Origin: Desulfoplanes sp.
Lineage (GTDB): Bacteria > Desulfobacterota > Desulfovibrionia > Desulfovibrionales > Desulfomicrobiaceae
NCBI GenBank assembly: GCA_028708105.1
Contig: JAQVZR010000141.1
Span: forward strand, 1-5,760
Length of the DNA: 5,760 nucleotides
Direction of reading: 5' to 3'
In this document: piece by piece, positions 1-4,772 of the stretch
Numbering within the stretch: position 1 is the first letter of the stretch
Layout: each line of letters starts with the position of its first letter
The notes under the pieces: model-generated
The model's database searches: none
The model's input: only the letters and a program-made list of their open reading frames with translations
What the model was told of the DNA's origin: nothing
Made by a program: the position numbers and the translations under genes

Positions 1-270
1 GCCAAGGGCGATTGTCTGTGGTGGATTGCTGAGTTTAAGCAGATCTACAACGATCCCTTCATGTGGCCCCTGATCTACAAAGCCAACCGTGACAAAATCA
101 ACAATCCAGACCTGATCCACCCCGACCAGGTCTTCTCCATCCCCAGAAATTTCACGATGGAAGAACTCGCAGCCAGCCGGAAACAGGCAGGTGCTCCCAA
201 GCCATACATGGCTCCCAAGGATGCCCTTCTGCCCGCCAATCTGCGAGCAGAACTCGGCTGGGGTTTCTAA
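1..270 (+). CDS. LysM domain protein, C-terminal part (5' end outside window)
   Basis: The reading frame is open from base 1 to the TAA at 268-270, giving 89 visible residues with no start in view, so the protein begins upstream. An internal ATG at 61 lies in the middle of the domain and is not a credible start. Visible residues 1-49 look like a LysM fold: an opening KGDCLWWIA, a central DPFMWPLIYKANRD, and a closing NPDLIHPDQVFSIP. The last part corresponds to the usual 'NPdlIyPGQvl.IP' ending of LysM. LysM domains bind N-acetylglucosamine-containing polymers such as peptidoglycan, so an envelope location is likely. After the domain comes a 40-residue tail with KQ, PKP and APK segments that ends in GWGF. 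The Trp-rich LysM variant resembles proteins I associate with Desulfovibrio relatives. Catalytic or anchoring domains, if any, lie outside the window. The gene is closed by the terminator at 290-322 and is probably a separate unit from the genes downstream. Confidence 0.72.
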   Translation, partial: AKGDCLWWIAEFKQIYNDPFMWPLIYKANRDKINNPDLIHPDQVFSIPRNFTMEELAASRKQAGAPKPYMAPKDALLPANLRAELGWGF

Positions 271-289
271 AAAAATACATGTAGGATCT

Positions 290-322
290 AAACGCCCCTG
301 CCTTCCGGCGGGGGCGTTTTTT
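290..322 (+). terminator. Rho-independent terminator after the LysM gene
   Basis: The left arm AAACGCCCCTGCC (290-302) and right arm GGCGGGGGCGTTT (307-319) form a 13-bp stem with a single T-G wobble, closed by a TTCC loop (303-306). A run of six T (317-322) follows. The stem starts 19 nt after the LysM stop codon. This is a textbook intrinsic terminator and separates the LysM gene from the operon that starts at 615. Confidence 0.93.
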
Positions 323-614
323 GTTTACCGAAGCACCACTGCGTGAACCGTATTGTTTCTTCATCCCTCATTAGAAAGAAAAAATACCGTTACGGGCGGG
401 CGCACCAGCCGTTCAGGTACGCTACCGCCGGACCGGGATGTGCTGTCACAAGGCCTTACCCCTGCAGCATCCTTACCTTGCAACACATTCTCTCCCAGGC
501 AGCACGCACACGCCTTTTCCAATCTCGCACTTCTCCATACGAAGAATCACCCCAATGTGTACAGGGCTCCCTTCTGGATGCGTACAAACCAATCCTCAAC
601 ATGCCGGAGCAGCC
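323..614 (+). other. Leader/intergenic region upstream of the synthase, no supported gene
   Basis: These 292 nt lie between the terminator and the chosen synthase start and must hold the operon promoter. Open frames cross the region (starts at 343, 353 and 438), but their products are rich in Cys, His, Pro, Ser and Thr, resemble no protein family, and none has a Shine-Dalgarno sequence I can credit. I found no -35/-10 pair with good spacing. A GC-rich patch at about 396-436 contains complementary GGCGG and CCGCC blocks that could fold in RNA. A short dyad TGTG-N4-CACA sits at 439-450. I do not recognise a known riboswitch. The region is long enough for a 5' regulatory leader, but nothing here proves one. 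Confidence 0.5.
606..609 (+). promoter_or_regulatory. Ribosome binding site deciding the synthase start
   Basis: GGAG at 606-609 is separated by 5 nt from the ATG at 615. No comparable site precedes the in-frame ATG at 438, which would add 59 residues with no protein-like character. This supports starting the synthase at 615. Confidence 0.65.
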
Positions 615-2453
615 ATGCTGAAAAAAGGACTTCATTTTAATCCCGCAAGGGTCGACCATGAACTGGTCAACGTTGACACGCCGGAATTGTATCGCAGCAT
701 CTATCCCTACAAAAAAATCGGACGGGTACCTTTTGACGACAATTTCGTTTTGCCTCGCCTTCCCGAAGAGATGTTCATCACAGACACCACCTTCCGGGAC
801 GGCCAGCAGGCCCGCCCTCCATATACCGTCAAGCAGATAAGTGAAATCTTCGACCTGCTGCATAAACTGGGAGGACACAGCGGCCTGATCCGCCAGAGCG
901 AATTTTTCCTCTATTCGGACAAGGACAAACGCGCTGTGGAGGCCTGCATGAAAAAGGCGTACCGGTTTCCCGAGGTCACCGCCTGGATCAGAGCCAACAC
1001 CGATGATCTCAAGCTGGTCAGGGACATGGGGATCAAGGAAACAGGCATGCTTACCTCGGTCTCTGACTACCATATCCATATGAAATTGGGCAAAGACAGA
1101 AAAACGGCCATGCACGACTATGTAAAAGTCGTTGAAAAAGCTCTGGAATATGGCATCCGACCCCGTTGTCATTTCGAAGACATTACCCGAGCGGATATCT
1201 ACGGGTTTTGCATCCCTTTTGCCCGTCAGCTCATGAAAATGGCCAAGGAAAGCGGTATCCCCGTCAAAATCAGACTATGCGACACCATGGGCTTTGGTGT
1301 CCCCTATCCAGGAGCAGCCCTGCCCCGCAGCGTGGGAAAAATCGTACGCGCATTTACGGATGAGGCCATGGTTCCCAGCGAATGTCTGGAATGGCACGGG
1401 CACAATGATTTTCACAAAGCACTCATCAACACGACAACAGCCTGGATCTATGGATGCTCCGGAGCCAACGGGACACTGCTTGGATTTGGAGAACGCACGG
1501 GCAATGCCCCCATTGAAGCCTTGGTCATCGAATACATCTCTCTGACCGGGGATGACGATGCTGCCGTAACAGAAACAATATCGGAAATTGGTGCCTATTT
1601 TTCCAACGAACTCGAATATCAGATTCCTCACAATTATCCCTTTGTGGGCCGTGATTTCAACACCACCAGTGCGGGCATCCATGTGGACGGCCTGCTCAAA
1701 AACGAAGAGATCTACAATATCTTTGATACCAAACAAATCCTGAACAAGCCGGTACCCATCACCATCACCGACAAATCCGGGAAGGCAGGTGTTGCCTACT
1801 GGATCAATACCTCCCTCAATCTGTCCGAAGAAAAGAAGCTGGATAAACGCCATCCTGCAGTAGGCAAAATCTACAAAAAAATCATGGATTCCTATGACCG
1901 GGGACGGACCACACGGTATTCCTATGATGAAATGCAAGCCATCGTGGCCCGGTACATGCCGGAACTTTTCTTCTCCAGTTTTGACCATCTCAAGGCCCTG
2001 GCCCAGAAAATTTCGGCTAAAATCATCACCAAGCTTGCCGAGCATCCGGATATCACCAGCCTGGAACAGAAACGGGCCGCAGCCTGCATGGCAAAATTTC
2101 TGGAACAATATCCCTTTATCCAGTATCTGTACCTCATTGATACCACGGGACATCCTATTACCTGGCAGGTTTCGCATCCTGAAGACAAGGCAAAATACCA
2201 TGCCAAGCTCGGTCCTGACTATGACTTTTCCGGCCGGGCGTGGTTCATGGCTCCCATGAGCAGCGGCAAATTCTGCGCAACGGATTTTTACAAATCCTTC
2301 CTTTCGGATAAACTCTGCCTGACAGTTTCCACGTCGGTATGCGATGGGAACGACGAAATCCGGGCCATTCTGGGCGCGGATATCCGTTTTGAAGAATTGG
2401 TAAAAATCCAGCAAAGTTTGGAGCACGATGAAAAAGAACAGGAACTGGATTAG
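615..2453 (+). CDS. HMGL-family (Re)-citrate synthase-like protein with C-terminal Cache/PDC-like domain
   Basis: The protein has 612 residues. Residues 50-310 are an HMGL/DRE-TIM barrel of the homocitrate/isopropylmalate synthase family. The metal and substrate site is visible as DTTFRDGQQ (57-65, with R61 and D62) and as H261-x-H263-N264-D265, followed by NGTLLGFGERTGN (285-297). Residues 340-445 are the post-barrel region, with SAGIHVDGLLKNEEIY at 352-367. Phrases such as RQSEFFLYS (93-101), CHFEDITRADIYGF (185-198) and RLCDTMGFGV (220-229) look closer to the oxygen-sensitive (Re)-citrate synthases of Clostridium kluyveri and sulfate reducers than to LeuA. Expected reaction: acetyl-CoA + oxaloacetate to citrate, in the cytosol. 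Residues 455-600 are extra. They comprise long helices, then a sheet with YDFSGRAWF (536-544), TDFYKS (556-561) and LGADI (586-590), the pattern of a Cache/PDC sensor domain. No transmembrane segment flanks it. The start at 615 is chosen for its GGAG site. The 3' end overlaps the K+ channel gene by 26 nt. Homologs are often labelled isopropylmalate synthase or histone-lysine N-methyltransferase; the latter is certainly wrong here. The exact substrate is inferred. Confidence 0.8.
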   Translation: MLKKGLHFNPARVDHELVNVDTPELYRSIYPYKKIGRVPFDDNFVLPRLPEEMFITDTTFRDGQQARPPYTVKQISEIFDLLHKLGGHSGLIRQSEFFLYSDKDKRAVEACMKKAYRFPEVTAWIRANTDDLKLVRDMGIKETGMLTSVSDYHIHMKLGKDRKTAMHDYVKVVEKALEYGIRPRCHFEDITRADIYGFCIPFARQLMKMAKESGIPVKIRLCDTMGFGVPYPGAALPRSVGKIVRAFTDEAMVPSECLEWHGHNDFHKALINTTTAWIYGCSGANGTLLGFGERTGNAPIEALVIEYISLTGDDDAAVTETISEIGAYFSNELEYQIPHNYPFVGRDFNTTSAGIHVDGLLKNEEIYNIFDTKQILNKPVPITITDKSGKAGVAYWINTSLNLSEEKKLDKRHPAVGKIYKKIMDSYDRGRTTRYSYDEMQAIVARYMPELFFSSFDHLKALAQKISAKIITKLAEHPDITSLEQKRAAACMAKFLEQYPFIQYLYLIDTTGHPITWQVSHPEDKAKYHAKLGPDYDFSGRAWFMAPMSSGKFCATDFYKSFLSDKLCLTVSTSVCDGNDEIRAILGADIRFEELVKIQQSLEHDEKEQELD

Positions 2454-3576
2454 AGCCCCTCTTGCCAAGCTCATTCTCGCCATTGTTATTCTGCTGGCCC
2501 TGAGTTCAGTACTCTTCTATTATATTGAACTCAGGGGCCAGGAAAACAGAGGCTTTCTCGAAGCTCTCTGGTGGTCGGTGGTCACCATTTCCACAGTAGG
2601 CTACGGAGACATTGTTCCTCTTTCCACGGCCGGACGCATCCTTGGCGTCATGGTAATGCTTTCGGGAATAGGGCTGGTCTCCACCCTGACCGGTAATCTG
2701 GCATCCCTGCTGGTTGAACAGCATACCAAAAAACGCAAGGGGTTACTCAAGGTGAAACTTTCGGAACATGTGATCATTGTCGGTTGGAATCCCTACGGGT
2801 TCAATCTGGTGAACTCACTGGAAAAAACCGCAGCCCAACAGGCGCAGCCAGTGGTGCTGGTCAACACCCTGCCCCCGGACCAACGGGACGAGATAGAACA
2901 CAAACTCGATCTCGGGGACAACGTATACTTCGTTTCCGGCAACCCGGGTAACGAGGCCGTTGCCGCCAGAACATCCCCGGACAAGGCCAGAGTGATATAT
3001 ATATTGTGTCCCGAAGACCTCTCACCCGCCGAAGCCGACCAGCAAAATATCTATACGGCCCTGACGCTGCACAGCCTGGCCCCCAAGGTGCCCATGTACG
3101 CCGAAGTGATGCTGTGCGAAAATCGTGAACACCTTTTGCGGGCCGGCGTAAACGAAGTCATAGCCAGAGGAGAACTGTCCGGAAACATTCTCGGTCTGAT
3201 GGGTACAACCCCCGCCTTTTTCCCTTTTTTTAAACAGCTCACAGGCTCGGACACGCAGGGGCTGCTGCAATGCCGCTCCCTGAGCAAAGAAGAAAAAAAA
3301 CTGGACTGGAAAACATTTCTGGCAACCGTCAGACAGCACAACGGAGCTCTTCCCCTGGCCCTGTTCAAAAAGAGCAACCAGCTGACCCTGCAGGATATTC
3401 TGGATCAGGAATCCGCTCTGGATCATTTCATTCTGGAACTCTTCTCATCCGCAGGACAGAGCACGCAGCTGGGCAAACAACAGCCCCAGGTGACCATCAA
3501 TCCTCCGGACAATCAATCCTTAGGTGGATTTGATGCCGTCATGTTCCTGCAGGCCGGAGAAGCTCATGACCATTAA
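2428..3576 (+). CDS. Two-transmembrane K+ channel with cytosolic RCK (TrkA-N) domain
   Basis: The protein has 382 residues. TM1 spans about 11-35. The pore helix and selectivity filter follow at 42-61, with the K+ signature TVGYGD at 56-61. TM2 spans about 68-97. A basic linker (KKRKG, 101-105) leads to an RCK/TrkA-N Rossmann domain from about 112 to 250. It opens with HVIIVGWNPYG (114-124), which resembles the GWSEST start of the MthK RCK domain rather than a strict GxGxxG. The rest (about 290-378) looks like a divergent C-terminal RCK lobe, with an INPP segment at 357-360 and DAVMFLQA at 369-376. By family, such proteins form tetrameric K+-selective channels in the inner membrane, gated by ions or nucleotides bound to an RCK ring. 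The start at 2428 has GGAG at 2420-2423 and lies inside the synthase gene. The 3' end overlaps the cNMP-binding gene by 11 nt, implying translational coupling on both sides. The ligand cannot be read from the sequence. Confidence 0.9.
   Translation: MKKNRNWIRAPLAKLILAIVILLALSSVLFYYIELRGQENRGFLEALWWSVVTISTVGYGDIVPLSTAGRILGVMVMLSGIGLVSTLTGNLASLLVEQHTKKRKGLLKVKLSEHVIIVGWNPYGFNLVNSLEKTAAQQAQPVVLVNTLPPDQRDEIEHKLDLGDNVYFVSGNPGNEAVAARTSPDKARVIYILCPEDLSPAEADQQNIYTALTLHSLAPKVPMYAEVMLCENREHLLRAGVNEVIARGELSGNILGLMGTTPAFFPFFKQLTGSDTQGLLQCRSLSKEEKKLDWKTFLATVRQHNGALPLALFKKSNQLTLQDILDQESALDHFILELFSSAGQSTQLGKQQPQVTINPPDNQSLGGFDAVMFLQAGEAHDH
3556..3560 (+). promoter_or_regulatory. Ribosome binding site deciding the cNMP-binding protein start
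   Basis: GGAGA at 3556-3560 lies 5 nt upstream of the ATG at 3566, inside the end of the channel gene. The in-frame upstream ATG at 3524 would add a 14-residue Cys/Pro/Ser-rich stub read from channel coding sequence, so 3566 is preferred. Confidence 0.7.
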
Positions 3577-4078
3577 TTGGGCAGGCATGCCTCTTTTTTC
3601 CGGACTGGGACCAGAGGATATTACCCTGGTCCAAAAGCTGTTCAAACCAGTATCCCTGGACAAAGGATGCGTTGTCATTGCCGAAAATTCCGAAGGGAAC
3701 GAGATGTTCATCCTGGTCAAAGGGCGGGTGAAGGTGACCAAATCCATGCTTCTTGCAGACATCAGTATTCCCATCCCCGGCCTGGAAAATTCTCGCAAGG
3801 TCCTGGCCTGCCTGGACAGCAGCCAATTTCCCTTTTTCGGCGAAATGGCCCTGCTGGACAAGGATGTCCGATCCGCCACCGTGGAAACGACCGAAGCCTC
3901 ACAATTTCTGAAAACAAACCGGGCCCGTTTTTTCGCCCTGGTCAACGAACACCCGACTGTAGGGGTACAACTTTTGAATAACCTGGGACGCCTGTTGGCC
4001 CACCATATCCGCAAAGGCAACCGGGAACAGGTCAAACTGACCACGGCCCTGGCCTTGGCCCTGAGCAGACGAGGGTGA
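3566..4078 (+). CDS. Stand-alone cyclic-nucleotide-binding (CRP-fold) domain protein
   Basis: The protein has 170 residues and is almost entirely one cNMP-binding beta-roll. Residues 9-20 (PLFSGLGPEDIT) form the usual 'pLF.gLs..dl..l' entry. Beta strands with KGCVVIAENSEGNEMFILVKGRVKV follow at 33-57. The phosphate-binding cassette is FFGEMALLDKDVRSATV at 90-106. In it G92, E93, A95, R102, S103 and A104 are the residues that in CRP/PKA-type domains hold the ribose and cyclic phosphate, so binding looks intact. An insertion at about 60-77 (SMLLADISIPIPGLENSR) lengthens one loop. The C-terminal helices (about 118-166) end without a helix-turn-helix, so it is not a CRP/FNR transcription factor. 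It overlaps the channel gene by 11 nt with its own good ribosome site. Linkage suggests it regulates the channel in trans. That role and the nucleotide (cAMP, cGMP or another) are inference. A cytosolic location is likely. Confidence 0.86.
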   Translation: MTINWAGMPLFSGLGPEDITLVQKLFKPVSLDKGCVVIAENSEGNEMFILVKGRVKVTKSMLLADISIPIPGLENSRKVLACLDSSQFPFFGEMALLDKDVRSATVETTEASQFLKTNRARFFALVNEHPTVGVQLLNNLGRLLAHHIRKGNREQVKLTTALALALSRRG

Positions 4079-4133
4079 AATGCCTCTAAGCACCTAGTTT
4101 CGTCTGACAGACTCCTGACAAAGACATTGCCTA

Positions 4134-4152
4134 CAGAACGAAGTCGTTTCTG
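4134..4152 (+). repeat. Imperfect inverted repeat, possible hairpin or operator
   Basis: CAGAACG (4134-4140) and CGTTTCTG (4145-4152) pair around an AAGT loop, with one extra T in the right arm. No T-run follows, so it is a weak terminator candidate. It lies just upstream of the -35-like hexamer at 4168, where an operator could also sit. Either reading is a guess. Confidence 0.3.
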
Positions 4153-4167
4153 CACGTCATTTACGTA

Positions 4168-4196
4168 TTGACAACACCCGGCAGAATGGTTCTTTT
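4168..4196 (+). promoter_or_regulatory. Candidate promoter for the lipoprotein-coaBC unit
   Basis: TTGACA at 4168-4173 is a perfect sigma-70 -35 hexamer about 120 nt before the lipoprotein start. The matching -10 is poor: at 16-18 nt spacing only TTCTTT-like sequence is present (around 4190-4195). The better TATTCT at 4201 is 27 nt away, too far. Position is right for a promoter, but the evidence is the -35 alone. Confidence 0.3.
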
Positions 4197-4275
4197 CCGT
4201 TATTCTGTTCCTCTCGGTTTGCTGCCCGCCCATAAAGCAGGATGAAAGCATGCGAGATCCAGACATCTTTACCCA

Positions 4276-4283
4276 AGGAAGGT
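4276..4283 (+). promoter_or_regulatory. Ribosome binding site deciding the lipoprotein start
   Basis: The purine-rich AGGAAGGT at 4276-4283 is a near-consensus Shine-Dalgarno sequence 6 nt upstream of the ATG at 4290. That start places a signal peptide exactly at the N terminus, whereas the in-frame ATG at 4242 would bury it behind 16 charged residues. Confidence 0.75.
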
Positions 4284-4289
4284 GAATTT

Positions 4290-4772
4290 ATGAAAAAACA
4301 ACTTATTATGGTCATGGCAATCCTGTTTTTTTGTACGGCCTGCTCCGGTATAGGCGGAACCCAGCAAAACACCCAGAATCCGACCGAGCCTCCGGCCAGT
4401 CAGGCGGTCAATCCGGATGATGTGGATTCCTACTACGACTTTGACGACGTTCTGGTACCCAAAGAGATGGAAATCGACGACAAAAAATCTCTGATTTTCG
4501 AAAGCCCGAATCTCAAGGCCGGCATGATGTATTTCGAAGGCCGGGTCGATGCTGTTTCCCTGTTCGACTTCTTTGCCAACTCTATGCCCAAGGACGGCTG
4601 GCACACCACCAGTTCCTTCAAATACGGGCGCTATATCATCGGCTTTGAAAAAACCAACAAGGACTGCATCATCAGCATTTCCGACGGTTCCTTTAAAACC
4701 GGTCTGCAGATATGGGTCAACGAACGCAAGGCAGAGACAGCTGTGACCTCGGAACGCACCCTCAAAAACTAG
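4290..4772 (+). CDS. Small predicted lipoprotein of unknown function
   Basis: The protein has 160 residues. The N terminus (MKKQ, then a hydrophobic stretch at 5-15) is a signal peptide ending in a lipobox-like CTAC with the candidate lipid-modified Cys18. Cys at -3 is unusual, since Leu is normal, but -2 Thr and -1 Ala fit. Residue +2 is Ser, which by the E. coli Lol rule would favour the outer membrane. Residues 20-45 are a low-complexity Gly/Gln/Asn/Pro/Thr linker. Residues 50-147 form a compact domain: VLVPKEMEID, an aromatic YFEGRVDAVSLFDFF (81-95), MPKDGW (99-104), then strands around YIIGFEK (115-121), CIISIS (126-131) and LQIWV (139-143). This alternation suggests a small alpha/beta domain. 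It resembles short deltaproteobacterial lipoproteins that I cannot assign to a named family. Its TAG abuts the coaBC start, so the two genes are probably co-transcribed. No function is proposed. Confidence 0.8.
   Translation: MKKQLIMVMAILFFCTACSGIGGTQQNTQNPTEPPASQAVNPDDVDSYYDFDDVLVPKEMEIDDKKSLIFESPNLKAGMMYFEGRVDAVSLFDFFANSMPKDGWHTTSSFKYGRYIIGFEKTNKDCIISISDGSFKTGLQIWVNERKAETAVTSERTLKN

Larger units (their letters stand above)
4079..4289 (+). other. Intergenic region between the channel operon and the lipoprotein gene
   Basis: These 211 nt hold no supported gene. An open frame begins at 4242, but its first 16 codons precede the clear signal peptide start at 4290 and look non-coding. The region contains a compact palindrome GTCTGACAGAC (4102-4112), an imperfect hairpin (4134-4152) and a consensus -35 hexamer (4168-4173). 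No stem followed by a T-run is present, so how the upstream operon terminates is unclear. Confidence 0.5.

Noticed and set aside
439..450. TGTG-N4-CACA dyad as a CRP/FNR or HcpR-type operator
   Set aside because: The half-sites resemble CRP-family sites, but the gap is 4 nt where TGTGA-N6-TCACA requires 8 between TGTG and CACA.
510..540. Possible c-di-GMP (GEMM) riboswitch because of GCACGCACACGCC
   Set aside because: The conserved GGGCAAACC and paired stems of that class are absent. The similarity is a short string only.
438..614. Upstream in-frame extension of the synthase from the ATG at 438 (59 extra residues)
   Set aside because: The extension is Cys/His/Pro/Ser-rich with no family resemblance and no ribosome site, while the ATG at 615 has GGAG at 5-nt spacing and sits at a natural distance from the barrel.
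456..1172. 238-residue open frame on the - strand
   Set aside because: It overlaps the synthase barrel in antisense and shows no domain pattern or credible ribosome site.
1275..2483. 402-residue open frame on the - strand
   Set aside because: It is antisense to a clearly coding synthase with intact motifs. Its translation shows no recognisable domain, so it is a shadow frame.
3229..3235. TTTAAAC slippery heptamer for -1 frameshifting in the channel gene
   Set aside because: The heptamer is in the wrong phase. The zero frame reads TTT AAA C, not T TTA AAC, and the protein continues normally through it.
3524..3565. Longer start for the cNMP-binding protein at 3524
   Set aside because: The 14 extra residues are read from channel coding sequence in another frame, and the best ribosome site belongs to the ATG at 3566.
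4201..4206. TATTCT as the -10 of the TTGACA at 4168
   Set aside because: The spacing is 27 nt, far beyond the 16-18 nt of sigma-70 promoters.
3520..4266. 248-residue open frame on the - strand
   Set aside because: It is antisense to the cNMP-binding gene, is rich in Arg and Ser, and has no family features.
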